The notes: generated by a model not told the origin, from the letters alone. 64,000 nt of DNA from Sphaerochaeta pleomorpha str. Grapes (GCF_000236685.1 NC_016633.1:310001-374000), one strand, 5' to 3'. Positions 1-7,869 are shown, counted from the stretch's first letter. Translations and numbers: made by a program.

Positions 1-155
1 ATCGTTTGATAGAACAAGGATTGTTTCCTATGCAACGGTGGGGGACAGCAGAGGATGTTGCAAACGCAGTCAGCCTGCTCTGTGATGATAAAATGACCTA
101 TTCTACTGGCAATTTCATTGATGTAGACGGTGGATTCCATATTCCGAGGTTGTAA
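1..155 (+). CDS. Short-chain dehydrogenase/reductase, C-terminal end only
   Basis: The gene enters from the left edge; only the last 50 or so codons are visible, reading in the frame that starts at base 3 and stopping with TAA at 153-155. The peptide has the classical SDR tail: M-Q-R-W-G-T-A-E-D-V-A followed by T-G-N-F-I-D-V-D-G-G-F, the segment after the substrate loop that closes the Rossmann fold in NAD(P)-dependent SDRs. The catalytic Ser-Tyr-Lys part lies outside the window, so the substrate cannot be judged. A strong hairpin at 194-221 follows the stop and may end the transcript. Confidence 0.85.
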   Translation, partial: RLIEQGLFPMQRWGTAEDVANAVSLLCDDKMTYSTGNFIDVDGGFHIPRL

Positions 156-193
156 AGGGATAAAGGTTTTCCTACATCCTGTTTGAGTATCGG

Positions 194-221
194 TACAGCA
201 TGCAGTTTTTTGCATGCTGTA
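194..221 (+). terminator. Strong hairpin after the SDR gene, possible terminator
   Basis: The arms TACAGCATGCA (194-204) and TGCATGCTGTA (211-221) are perfect complements of 11 bp around a GTTTTT loop. No U tract follows, so termination is not certain; RNA end protection is the alternative. The rest of the 156-437 gap holds the regulator promoter region, with an ACTGAT/ATCAGT dyad at 373-393 and nothing else I can name. Confidence 0.5.
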
Positions 222-437
222 TTGGGTTCCTCGATATTGGCCTGGCAACAGTACCTGTATACCTTTGAAAATTAAACCAGGTAACCGGTACAAGCTTTCT
301 AGCAACGTGCTGAGCATTGAAAACCTAATGAGACTGTTCCAGAATCCTTTTTTGTACCCGATAACCATATTGACTGATAAAAGACCAATCAGTACTCTAA
401 GACTAGTAGTACAATATGTACAACGCTTGGAGAGCTT

Positions 438-1247
438 ATGGATACTAATTTGGAGAATCTTTCCGGTCTTGGCTTTACCCCTTTGGAAGCAAATATGTAT
501 ATAACGTTGCTCAAGGAAGGGGAAATGTCTGGCTATAAGCTGGCCAAGGCAATAGGGATTTCGCGTTCTTCGGTCTATGCAGCCTTGGAAGGTATGTATA
601 AAAAAGGCCTTGTCAGTAAAGTCAAGGATGAGGTTTCTTCCTATATTGCCATGAATCCTTCGGTTTTATGCAAACAACTGAAACATACCTTTATCGCGAA
701 TGCAGACGAAGCCGAACAACAACTGATGGGCCTATATGAGGACAAACGGGAAGAACGCTTTACCAATCTCCATGGATTCGATTCCATAGTAACATCAGTG
801 AGGGAAATGCTCCTTTCTTCTTATAAGGAAGTCTACCTCAATACTGATTTTGATTTGAACCTGTTTCGTTCTGAATTCATGATATTGCAAGGCAGAAAGG
901 TCAGGATAATCGTATTCTCCTTTGCTTCCTTAGACACCAAGGATTTGGACATAGAACTCTATTCCCATGATGATACTGCCTGTGAAGGTGAAAAACCTTC
1001 AAGGATCATGCTGGTAGTCGACTGTGACAAGGCTCTGGTCGCCGACACGTATAAAAAACGGGGAACCTGGCTTGGGACTGTGACCAATAACGCTTTGTTT
1101 GTCTCGATTGTTGCCGAGCATATTCACCATGATATCTACCTGTATAAACTCAAACGGCAAAAGGGTAGTGAGGTTGTCGATGAGACAATGAAAATAGATA
1201 CAATCCTTGAGAGAAGATATCATGCAACAGAACCAAACGAACAGTAA
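438..1247 (+). CDS. TrmB family transcriptional regulator
   Basis: The 269-residue protein starts with a winged helix of the TrmB type (roughly residues 8-75): L-G-F-T-P-L-E-A-N-M-Y, then an L-L-K-E-G strand turn, and a recognition helix around G-I-S-R-S-S-V-Y-A-A-L. TrmB proteins control sugar or drug transport genes in archaea and bacteria; the C-terminal 190 residues here would be the effector domain. GGAG lies just before the ATG. The end overlaps the start of the MATE exporter gene by 26 bases, so the two are co-transcribed and the exporter is the likely target. The effector is unknown. Confidence 0.85.
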   Translation: MDTNLENLSGLGFTPLEANMYITLLKEGEMSGYKLAKAIGISRSSVYAALEGMYKKGLVSKVKDEVSSYIAMNPSVLCKQLKHTFIANADEAEQQLMGLYEDKREERFTNLHGFDSIVTSVREMLLSSYKEVYLNTDFDLNLFRSEFMILQGRKVRIIVFSFASLDTKDLDIELYSHDDTACEGEKPSRIMLVVDCDKALVADTYKKRGTWLGTVTNNALFVSIVAEHIHHDIYLYKLKRQKGSEVVDETMKIDTILERRYHATEPNEQ

Positions 1248-2562
1248 AAACCAAGTACTTGTACTTGCTCTTCCGGTAACCTTACAAAGCCTTTTCCAGT
1301 CTTCCCTTGGTATTATCGATCAGTTAATGGTAGGACAGCTGGGGACTGAAAGCATAGCAGCTGTAGGGATGGGGAGCAAATTTGCGAATCTCTATACAGT
1401 TTCCCTTGCAGCTATCGGTACTGCTGCATCCATTATGATGGCGCAGTACTACGGTCAGAAAAATACGAAAGGGGTAAGCAAAGCCTTCTTCATCAATACA
1501 CTATATGCCTTCATCCTCATGATCCTTTTTGCAGTGCCGGCACTTTTCTTTCCTCATAGTATACTATCACTCTATACCAACGAGTCTGCGGTGATTCCCT
1601 TGGCCTCTGACTACCTGTTTCTCATCGGACTTGGTTTTCCCCCGCTACTTATCACTATGATGCTTGCAAACCACATGCGTAATGTGGGATACCCAAACCT
1701 ACCCATGGTTAGCGGTAGTATTTCCGTGGTTGCAAACACCCTTTTGAATTTTCTTTTAATCTTTGGTTCTCTCGGGTTTCCCCGCCTTGGCTTGAAAGGG
1801 GCTGCTGTGGCAACGACTTTCACCAGATATTTGGAATGTGTGCTCCTTCTTCTGCTTTTTCTGAAAATCCAGAAGAAAACGCCCTTCAAAATTACGTGGG
1901 AACCTGGGATCTTTCGCGATTTTGCGTTACCAGCCTTCCTTATTGGATTACCTGTGCTGGTAAATGAGTTTCTCTGGGGATTCGGAGAGACAGTATATGC
2001 GGTTATCTATGGCCACATGGGTACCCAGGCGATGGCTGCGATGACTTTAACCTTTCCTGTCCAAGGACTCTCTATCGGGCTGTTTTCAGGTGTCTCTACC
2101 GCAGCCGCTATTTTGATCGGAAACCTGCTTGGCAAAAAAGAAGAAGAACGCGCCTATGCGCTCACCAAAGATTTTATGAAATGGACGGTATTCGGGAGCC
2201 TTGGTCTGGGAATGCTTTTGGTTCTAGCTACTCCTTTCTATGTGAAGCTGTTCAAGGTAAACCTGGAGACCTATTCTCTTGGAGTAACCACACTCAAGGT
2301 GTTTTGCGTAGCTTTATGGATAAAAGTTTCCAATATGGTTCTTGGGGGAATAGTACGCAGTGGAGGAAAAACCCACTACACGCTCTTTCTTGATATGCTG
2401 GGAACCTGGGGTATCGGTGTTCCTTTGGGGTTTGTTGCAGCCTTTATTTGGAATCTGCCACTGCCTTGGGTGTATGCGTTGATTACATTTGAAGAATTGG
2501 TACGGTTTGCATTGGGTATTATGGTGATACGAACAAAAAAATGGATGGGTACGCTTAGGTAA
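1222..2562 (+). CDS. MATE family efflux transporter
   Basis: The 446-residue integral membrane protein has about twelve hydrophobic segments and the MATE N-terminal pattern L-A-L-P-V-T-L-Q-S-L-F-Q-S-S-L-G-I-I-D-Q-L-M-V-G followed by a G-T-E-S-I-A-A-V-G motif. MATE proteins export cationic drugs or metabolites using a Na+ or H+ gradient. An upstream TTG (1207) is in frame, but ATG 1222 has GAGAAG 7 bases upstream and fits the family's length. It follows and overlaps the TrmB gene. No terminator is obvious behind it. The substrate cannot be read from the sequence. Confidence 0.9.
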   Translation: MQQNQTNSKNQVLVLALPVTLQSLFQSSLGIIDQLMVGQLGTESIAAVGMGSKFANLYTVSLAAIGTAASIMMAQYYGQKNTKGVSKAFFINTLYAFILMILFAVPALFFPHSILSLYTNESAVIPLASDYLFLIGLGFPPLLITMMLANHMRNVGYPNLPMVSGSISVVANTLLNFLLIFGSLGFPRLGLKGAAVATTFTRYLECVLLLLLFLKIQKKTPFKITWEPGIFRDFALPAFLIGLPVLVNEFLWGFGETVYAVIYGHMGTQAMAAMTLTFPVQGLSIGLFSGVSTAAAILIGNLLGKKEEERAYALTKDFMKWTVFGSLGLGMLLVLATPFYVKLFKVNLETYSLGVTTLKVFCVALWIKVSNMVLGGIVRSGGKTHYTLFLDMLGTWGIGVPLGFVAAFIWNLPLPWVYALITFEELVRFALGIMVIRTKKWMGTLR

Positions 2563-2812
2563 TCAATGTATCAATTTTTTAAATAATGTTCTTTTTACTA
2601 CTGTCCAGTTCTCTCATCCAAAGAAAAACAGGCTGGTGGAAGGTAGGCCTGAACGACAGGTTATTGTGCTCACAAAAGGACAAATAGCACAGTATGCCTG
2701 CAAAATACCAAATACCTTTTTACGTATCGAGAAGCTGTTTTTTGTCTTCAAACAGGCAAACAAAACGGCAGGTTTCAGTATAAAACCTAGGAAATATGTC
2801 TTATGTTTATGA
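2528..2812 (+). other. Open frame without a convincing start in a 508-base gap
   Basis: The gap 2563-3070 has no accepted gene. One plus-strand frame is open from 2528 to the TGA at 2810-2812 and its inferred peptide looks protein-like (for example Q-V-I-V-L-T-K-G-Q-I-A-Q-Y-A), but it has no ATG, the only start is a GTG at 2636 without a proper ribosome site, and I do not recognise it. It may be a gene remnant or chance. The rest of the gap (2813-3070) is AT-rich and presumably carries the promoter for the next gene. Confidence 0.2.
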
Positions 2813-3070
2813 TGCTTTAGGTACACAAATATCTCATTATGCTAGGATTTTCAGCAAAACAAGTGTCATTTTCTTACTTTTATCCTAGTATTTTGATGAG
2901 CATATGTCATTTTGCTTGACTGGTAATTATTACTTTGGTAACATGACACAAAGTTATGATTGTATAGTCGCGTGAATCATGTTCTTACCTATGGTAAAGC
3001 ATGTACGAGATTATAGTATATTACTCTGAATGATTCTTGCTAGAGACTATTTGCACTAAGGAGTAAGCAC

Positions 3071-3517
3071 ATGATGCGAAGATACCACGCTGCGGGTATT
3101 CTTTTTTGGTATATTGATGAAAACAATGATACATGGGTCCTAGTGGGTAGGAGAAAGACTTCCCCAGCCTGTGAGAAATGGTCGATTCCGATTGTTTGTT
3201 GCACGATCATACGAGAAAAAGGACATGCCAGGGTCGACTATAAGAATACAGCAATGACAGCCTGTAAAAAACAGCTTGGCATTGTATTGCAGAATGATAA
3301 AAATCTAACTCTCTTGGGAGTCAAAAAAAATCTATTCGAGACATTCCATGTATTTGCCTATCAGTTGGAATCTGCCGAATTGCCCCCACTGAAAAATGAT
3401 TTTCATATGGTAATGTGGTCAAAGAGTACAGAGGTGCCGAAACCGAATACCATTTTCTTCCATAGCTTGCTCAACACATTCAACAAACAACAGCAAACCG
3501 GATCGGCAGCTCTATAG
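3071..3517 (+). CDS. Nudix-fold protein with degenerate Nudix box
   Basis: The 148-residue protein opens like a Nudix hydrolase (R-R-Y-H-A-A-G-I-L-F-W, then W-V-L-V-G-R-R, then E-K-W-S-I-P around residues 35-40). In Nudix enzymes this is followed by the G-x5-E-x7-R-E-x2-E-E-x-G-x box that binds Mg2+. Here the equivalent stretch (about 41-71) ends in A-C-K-K-Q-L-G-I, so the glycines and the metal-binding glutamates are gone. It should therefore not hydrolyse nucleoside diphosphates in the usual way and may bind a ligand instead. AAGGAG precedes the ATG. It converges on the flavodoxin gene with a 3-base gap between stop codons and no terminator between them. Confidence 0.65.
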   Translation: MMRRYHAAGILFWYIDENNDTWVLVGRRKTSPACEKWSIPIVCCTIIREKGHARVDYKNTAMTACKKQLGIVLQNDKNLTLLGVKKNLFETFHVFAYQLESAELPPLKNDFHMVMWSKSTEVPKPNTIFFHSLLNTFNKQQQTGSAAL

Positions 3518-3520
3518 GTA

Positions 3521-3946
3521 TTATGTACTGAGAATCTCTCCCAGTAATTCACATTTTGCCAAAGCAATTGCATCAGGGATTTCTTGTGCAATTATCGACT
3601 TATACATCAGCAGGGCCTCATCAGCTCTTGCCCGTTCCTCCCAATCCTCCATCCATTGCCCGTCTCCCCAACCATAGGAACCAAACAAAGCGATGGGCTT
3701 CCCCTTCAGATGTTTTTCGACTTCAGAGAACATTGGTTCAAAGTGTTCTTCCTCAAGGACTTCCATACCCATTGCAGGACAGCCAAATGCTATGGAGTCA
3801 AAGGAATCAAGCATACTGCTATTGAATTCTCCAGGGGTAAACAATTTTGCCTCTGAGCCATGTCGCGTCACACTGTCAGCAATTGCCTTTGCCATAATTT
3901 CAGTATTATGTGTTCCACTATAATAAACTACCGCTATGGTACGCAT
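3521..3946 (-). CDS. Flavodoxin
   Basis: The 141-residue protein has the FMN phosphate loop near the N terminus (V-V-Y-Y-S-G-T-H-N-T-E), then F-G-C-P-A-M-G and F-G-S-Y-G-W-G-D-G typical of short-chain flavodoxins (FMN isoalloxazine loops). It is a cytoplasmic one-electron carrier; IspG, encoded at 62.0 kb, needs such a donor. The start at 3946 has GAGGAGG 8 bases upstream, which decides against a longer in-frame start at 3976. The leader upstream contains an 8-bp hairpin. Confidence 0.92.
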   Translation of the reverse strand: MRTIAVVYYSGTHNTEIMAKAIADSVTRHGSEAKLFTPGEFNSSMLDSFDSIAFGCPAMGMEVLEEEHFEPMFSEVEKHLKGKPIALFGSYGWGDGQWMEDWEERARADEALLMYKSIIAQEIPDAIALAKCELLGEILST

Positions 3947-4024
3947 ACAATATTCCTCCTCGATTACAAAAAGCAAATACGAATACCAGACAGAAAGAGA
4001 ATCGCCTTTGACTCTCTTTCCTCT

Positions 4025-4045
4025 CCTTAGGGTCTCTCCCTAAGG
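4025..4045 (-). promoter_or_regulatory. Leader hairpin upstream of flavodoxin
   Basis: CCTTAGGG (4025-4032) and CCCTAAGG (4038-4045) form a perfect 8-bp stem with a TCTCT loop, about 80 bases upstream of the flavodoxin start on its transcript. The region 3947-4276 has no gene; besides this hairpin it holds the inverted repeat at 4179-4212. I do not match the leader to a known riboswitch; it lacks the conserved boxes of the FMN element. Confidence 0.35.
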
Positions 4046-4178
4046 GTCTAGAAGTACCCGTACAAGATTTGAAACCTTGCTTGCATTCTGTGGCCTTCTC
4101 TGGCGCCTTTGTCAAAGTCAGTCTATATTTCAATCAATTCTCCCTGCATAAAGTGGGAAGAAGAGTACAGAAAAGCAT

Positions 4179-4212
4179 GGTATAAAGGTTAGCCTTGGCT
4201 AACTTTTATACC
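4179..4212 (-). terminator. Long inverted repeat behind the TPR gene, likely terminator
   Basis: GGTATAAAGGTTAGCC pairs with GGCTAACTTTTATACC over 16 positions with one G-U pair. It lies 65 bases beyond the stop of the minus-strand TPR gene and before the flavodoxin leader. On the minus strand it is followed by a short CTTTTC rather than a long U tract, so it may be an imperfect terminator. Confidence 0.55.
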
Positions 4213-4276
4213 TAAGATATACTTCCTTCCTGGTAAAAGGTCAAGGGTTGTATTGTACCTTACTCTCTATTTTCCC

Positions 4277-5104
4277 CTACAGTTTTCCAGCCAGTGCCCT
4301 CATTTTTACCGTTAGGGTAGAATCATGGCCAAAGAGAGAGATTGATTCTTGTAAAGCCCATTGTAAGGTAACTTTAGAGTTTTCTACTTGTCCAATCTTC
4401 TTATAGCAATGAGCTATATGGGCCATCAGTCCGATTCGTTCTGCATCAGTTGCCAAATCTTTCTCTGCATCAAGATAGGCCCTGATGACAATATAATGGT
4501 CCAAAGCCTTGGCATATTGTTTGGACTTTTCGAGACAGGTAGCCAAGGCGGCCCGAGCCATAATGGTCTGGTCGTTGACGTCGCTGAAGAGCTGCCTGTA
4601 GGCCTCCATTACTTTGATACGAATAGGCTCTTCTTTTGCAAAATCCTGGGCTTTATGGTAAATATCGGCTTGTAGGCAAAGAGTATCAAGATAGGTGAGG
4701 TAGTCGAAAGCTTCTTCACCCTCTGCAATCGGAGTCTGTATATTCTTTTCCAGCAGCTCTGTTGCAATGGCCTGGGCATCAGCGATACGTTCATCATCGA
4801 GAAAGGAAGCTCCAAGCGCCAGATAGGCTTCATATGCCAAAGAGTTATCCTGACCGTTCAAGGCAACCGTACCCTGGTAGATCTGCTGGGCAGTTGTTAC
4901 CTCGTTAGCTGTTTCATTTGCTTCCATGTATGCCATGTTGAGCTCGCCCATTATGGTAATGTATTCCCAGTTCAAGGGACCTTTTTCATTGAAAATGGCA
5001 ACACGACGTTTTTCCAGGTCGTAGATATTCTGGTGCACTTTTGCGAAATACTGTGGGTTGTCAAGTTCACTGGCCAACAAGAAGTTGGAAAAATAGTTTT
5101 CCAT
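4277..5104 (-). CDS. TPR-like helical repeat protein
   Basis: The protein has 275 residues from ATG 5104, with GAGGA upstream; a longer frame begins at a TTG (5140) and is less likely. It is all-helical, with tetratricopeptide-like pairs such as A-Y-E-A-Y-L-A-L-G-A-S-F-L-D-D-E, A-R-A-A-L-A-T-C-L-E-K-S-K-Q-Y-A-K-A-L-D-H-Y and A-H-I-A-H-C-Y-K-K-I-G-Q in the second half. TPR solenoids hold protein partners; no catalytic motif is seen. It has no signal peptide, so it is cytoplasmic. It follows the methyltransferase gene by 39 bases on the same strand and is probably the last gene of thpR - methyltransferase - TPR. The partner is unknown. Confidence 0.65.
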   Translation of the reverse strand: MENYFSNFLLASELDNPQYFAKVHQNIYDLEKRRVAIFNEKGPLNWEYITIMGELNMAYMEANETANEVTTAQQIYQGTVALNGQDNSLAYEAYLALGASFLDDERIADAQAIATELLEKNIQTPIAEGEEAFDYLTYLDTLCLQADIYHKAQDFAKEEPIRIKVMEAYRQLFSDVNDQTIMARAALATCLEKSKQYAKALDHYIVIRAYLDAEKDLATDAERIGLMAHIAHCYKKIGQVENSKVTLQWALQESISLFGHDSTLTVKMRALAGKL

Positions 5105-5143
5105 ATAAGATATTCTGTCCTCAAGCCCTTTGCCGGGCAAGGT

Positions 5144-5920
5144 CTATTTGCATTTTTTTGCCCTGACTGCCAGATAGCAATCATGGACAAAACTATCAAG
5201 GATTTCACAACCGCTACTGTCGCTATAGATTCCTGTTATAGAAAACCCGCTTTCGCAGATTCCACCAAGAAGCAAGTCCAGGGTATGGCTGAATTCTATG
5301 GTATCATATTTTCGCAAACGTTTCTCGAGTTCTTTTTTAGAAAGGCTTTTGGTATCGGAAAAGGGAATGGTATACTTTACCGACAATTTTCCTTTTCGTT
5401 CTTTCTTTTCGTCAAACATATAGAGCACTGGATTGGTGACTGAAGTCAAAAGATGCCCATCTTTTTTCAAAATCCGGTTGCATTGGGTGTAAACCGATAG
5501 AATATCGTCAATAAAGCAGGTTGAAGTCGGATTGTAAATCATATCGAAGGTTTCATCACCGAATCGTGACAGGTCGAGCATATCGCCCTGCAGGGTTTCC
5601 AGATGAAGACCCTCACGCTCAGCAACCTTTTTTTCCTGTTCTATCTGTTTTATTGAGATGTCGAGAACCGTAACGATGGCCCCTGAGGCTGCCAAGAGGA
5701 TGCCTTGCTGACCTCCGCCACAGGCCAGGCAAAGGATTTTTTTATCCGCTGTATTACCCAGCCAAGCGGCTGGCACGTTTTTAAAAGGAGTGAGGATAAT
5801 CTGAACCTTCCCGTCTTTTGCGTCCATTACAGCTTCATGCGTACATCCATCGGTCCAGATATTTCCTCGTTCGGATTCATGGTCCCAGGCGATTCTGTTC
5901 ATTTCCACATACTCTTTCAT
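5144..5920 (-). CDS. Class I SAM-dependent methyltransferase
   Basis: The protein has about 258 residues. Motif I of the SAM fold is plain: K-I-L-C-L-A-C-G-G-G-Q-Q-G-I, followed by an acidic end of strand 2 (V-T-V-L-D-I-S) and a motif with Q-G-D-M-L-D-L. The N-terminal Y-V-E-M-N-R-I-A-W-D is shared by a family of small-molecule methyltransferases related to UbiE/BioC-type folds; the substrate is not known. The start is uncertain: ATG 5920 fits homologous N termini, while a TTG at 5947 and an internal ATG are also possible and no start has a strong ribosome site. It sits between thpR and the TPR gene. Confidence 0.82.
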   Translation of the reverse strand: MKEYVEMNRIAWDHESERGNIWTDGCTHEAVMDAKDGKVQIILTPFKNVPAAWLGNTADKKILCLACGGGQQGILLAASGAIVTVLDISIKQIEQEKKVAEREGLHLETLQGDMLDLSRFGDETFDMIYNPTSTCFIDDILSVYTQCNRILKKDGHLLTSVTNPVLYMFDEKKERKGKLSVKYTIPFSDTKSLSKKELEKRLRKYDTIEFSHTLDLLLGGICESGFSITGIYSDSSGCEILDSFVHDCYLAVRAKKCK

Positions 5921-5981
5921 ATGGCAAATGTAGCATGTTGCCTTCAATGCATCAACACAAATACAGTATTCAACGAAATAG

Positions 5982-6515
5982 CTACAACTCTTTGGTAAAG
6001 AGAGGGGAGTAGGTCAACAAGGAATCGACCCGGTGGGAATGTATGAGGGTAAAACTGGAGACATTGGCTCCAAACCAGGGGAAAGGTTTTTCCATAAGCT
6101 GTTTTTTTACCTCATCTGGCATCCTCACATTCCGTGCAAGCGTGAGATGAGGGCGATAGGCTTCCTGACTGAGAGGAAGTTTTAAAGAGGACAATCTCTT
6201 GGATAGAAGGATTTCAAGATGCTGCAACCTTGGATCGTTATCACCTCCGATCCACCAGATATCACCCTGGGGTTTTTCAAAGTACCCAAGTCGGGTAAAG
6301 CGCAAAAAGAAAGATTTGCACTCGATGTCCTCCATTGCTATTTTGATAGGTTCAAGGTATGAGGCTTCGACCTCCCCGAGAAACAAGAGTGTCAGATGGA
6401 GATTGCTTTCTGTGGTGTACGTGCCCCTGGTAGCATTAGCCTGGAGTAATTTTTGTTGTTCGAGTGCCCTGTTTATTGTGTCTTTATCAAACTTAATTGC
6501 AATAAATAACCGCAT
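5982..6515 (-). CDS. thpR: RNA 2',3'-cyclic phosphodiesterase
   Basis: The 177-residue protein has both H-x-T-x motifs of the 2H phosphoesterase superfamily: H-L-T-L-L-F-L-G-E (His40, Thr42) and R-P-H-L-T-L-A-R (His123, Thr125). The N terminus M-R-L-F-I-A-I is typical of ThpR (LigT). These enzymes open 2',3'-cyclic phosphates on RNA or tRNA halves to 2'-phosphates. It is the first gene of a minus-strand set with the methyltransferase and TPR genes. The length matches the family. Confidence 0.92.
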   Translation of the reverse strand: MRLFIAIKFDKDTINRALEQQKLLQANATRGTYTTESNLHLTLLFLGEVEASYLEPIKIAMEDIECKSFFLRFTRLGYFEKPQGDIWWIGGDNDPRLQHLEILLSKRLSSLKLPLSQEAYRPHLTLARNVRMPDEVKKQLMEKPFPWFGANVSSFTLIHSHRVDSLLTYSPLFTKEL

Positions 6516-6744
6516 GGTAAAAGTATAACATATAGTTTAAGTATTGCAAAAGAATGACAGAATGAACTGTGACCTGGAGCTTGGAAGAGGGCTAGGGACG
6601 CGTATGGCAGGTCTTTTCGGGGTGGTGGTGGCAGCTATCTTCAGCGCTGGACTTATCCTGATGCAAATGCTTATGCATGCTAGGCTCATAGCTTGCAGGA
6701 TACATGTTTGGGGAGTATCGTTACGTAAGGGAGGATGAATTGCT

Positions 6745-7209
6745 ATGGATGAGCAAGTGTGTTGCCCTCCGTTTGATCCAAAGCCGTGGGAACGAACGAT
6801 TGTTACTTTTGATCACCAGAAGTTTGTCCAGGTCAAAGTACGGACGTTAAACTTCATGCCCTTGAACTTTGGTTCGGTCATGAAGAAAGCTCAGGCACAG
6901 ATTAATGCTGCAGGAGCAATGGTGGTAGACAATATCGCTCTCTCCAACCATGTTTCGAAGTGGATGATGGAAGTGCTCATTGCAGTGGATAAGGATGTGG
7001 CCGGAATGCAGATGAGTACACTCACCGGTAAGTTCCTGTCCAATGTGTATGAGGGACCGTTCAAGGATACCGGGATTTGGTGCAAGAATTTTGAACAGTT
7101 TGCCAAGGAAGAATCGTTTACGTTCTCCACATGGTACATGTGGTACACCACCTGCCCCAAGTGTGCAAAGAAGTATGGCAAGAACTATGTGGTAATCTTG
7201 GGTCATTAG
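6745..7209 (+). CDS. Conserved protein of unknown function with paired cysteines
   Basis: The 154-residue protein starts at an ATG with GGGAGG 11 bases upstream. It has an N-terminal C-C-P-P-F-D-P-K-P-W and a C-terminal C-P-K-C-A-K-K-Y-G-K-N-Y, with P-L-N-F-G-S-V-M and W-Y-T-T in between. I remember relatives in clostridia and methanogens labelled simply as hydrolase, but I see no hydrolase motif and do not endorse the label. The C-x2-C and C-C pairs could bind zinc together. It is a single gene: upstream is the divergent thpR, and downstream 7210-7404 holds only a weak GGCAAC/GTTGC hairpin and no further gene. Confidence 0.6.
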   Translation: MDEQVCCPPFDPKPWERTIVTFDHQKFVQVKVRTLNFMPLNFGSVMKKAQAQINAAGAMVVDNIALSNHVSKWMMEVLIAVDKDVAGMQMSTLTGKFLSNVYEGPFKDTGIWCKNFEQFAKEESFTFSTWYMWYTTCPKCAKKYGKNYVVILGH

Positions 7210-7404
7210 AGACGCAAAGAAATCTAGGGTCCGGCAACAGGTTGCTTTATATACCTTGAGTATTTATTGCTAGTCTATTAGTAGTTTTCTCATTAACAAT
7301 GACTCTTTTAGCTGAAAAGTTTTTAACCCAATACTATCAGATGGATTGTCCATTTTCTATGTTTGTATAATCCTTCCAATTTTCCCTTGAGCCTCTTATA
7401 TGGC

Positions 7405-7434
7405 ATAAAAAAAACTTCCCGGTTAAGGGAAGTT
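7405..7434 (-). terminator. Rho-independent terminator of tRNA-Met
   Basis: AACTTCCC (7413-7420) pairs perfectly with GGGAAGTT (7427-7434), and on the minus strand the stem is followed by a U tract of eight. It begins a few bases after the 3' end of the tRNA gene. Confidence 0.9.
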
Positions 7435-7438
7435 TTTA

Positions 7439-7511
7439 TAGCGGCAAAGGGACTCGGACCCCTGACAAAACGGATATGAGCCGTTTGCTCTACCATCTGA
7501 GCTATGCCGCC
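7439..7511 (-). tRNA. tRNA-Met (anticodon CAU), unusual T loop
   Basis: The 73-nt cloverleaf reads acceptor GGCGGCA/UGCCGCU with discriminator A, D arm GCUC-AGAUGGUA-GAGC, anticodon arm AACGG-CUCAUAU-CCGUU, a 5-nt variable loop and T arm AGGGG-UCCGAGU-CCCUU. No CCA is encoded. The anticodon stem lacks the three G-C pairs of initiator tRNA, so an elongator methionine tRNA is likely; a tRNA-Ile2 with modified CAU cannot be fully excluded. The T loop has C at position 55 where nearly all tRNAs have U. A promoter is seen upstream (10 box 7538-7543, 35 box 7562-7567). Confidence 0.92.
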
Positions 7512-7537
7512 GTTGTGTTGCCTCAAGCAACTCTGAC

Positions 7538-7567
7538 ACTATATCGGAATGCGAATAGATTAGTCAA
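7538..7567 (-). promoter_or_regulatory. Promoter of tRNA-Met
   Basis: On the minus strand TTGACT (7562-7567) and TATAGT (7538-7543) are 18 bases apart, placing the start about 20 bases before the mature tRNA 5' end at 7511. Confidence 0.6.
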
Positions 7568-7659
7568 TAGGTTTTTTTTGACTCTTTTGTTGAATTTTTC
7601 TATCTTTGCCAACTCTTTTTCCTCTGGGAAGGCTAATTTTTTTGTGCTATATTCGATGC

Positions 7660-7869
7660 ATGGAAAAAAAACAATATATCTGTCCTAAATGTGGCTGTAC
7701 CCACTACGAAAATGACCAGTTCCAGGCAACGGGTGGAAATTTTGCAAAGATATTCGATGTGCAAAACAAACGGTTTGTAACAATTTCCTGTTCGCAGTGT
7801 GGCTATACGGAATTATATAAGCAACAGTCGAGCACCGGTTGGAATGTACTTGATTTTTTAATGAATTAA
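7660..7869 (+). CDS. Small zinc-ribbon protein
   Basis: The 69-residue protein consists of one zinc ribbon: C-P-K-C-G-C near residue 8 and C-S-Q-C-G-Y about 40 residues later, around an F-Q-A-T-G-G-N-F-A-K hairpin. Such proteins are often called nucleic-acid-binding zinc ribbon proteins; the ligand is not established. The ATG at 7660 starts right at the first zinc knuckle and fits the family length, while an upstream in-frame start at 7606 would add hydrophobic residues unlike relatives. No strong ribosome site is visible. The next genes, for a membrane protein and a CYTH protein, follow on the same strand. Confidence 0.8.
   Translation: MEKKQYICPKCGCTHYENDQFQATGGNFAKIFDVQNKRFVTISCSQCGYTELYKQQSSTGWNVLDFLMN

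Noticed and set aside
214-504. 96-codon plus-strand frame before and into the TrmB gene
   Set aside because: It runs through the promoter region and out of frame into the regulator, which has a clear start and domain.
2614-2826. Minus-strand 70-codon frame in the gap after the MATE gene
   Set aside because: No ribosome site, odd composition, and it overlaps a better plus-strand frame.
3918-4133. 71-codon minus-strand frame over the flavodoxin leader
   Set aside because: It runs into the flavodoxin gene in another frame and contains the leader hairpin; composition is not protein-like.
6544-6738. 64-codon open frame with a hydrophobic middle before the gene at 6745
   Set aside because: It begins with TTG, its first ATG (6562) has no ribosome site, and the peptide is not recognised. 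It is most likely the leader of the next gene.
7323-7526. Minus-strand frame of 67 codons
   Set aside because: It is a reading of the tRNA-Met gene and its terminator.
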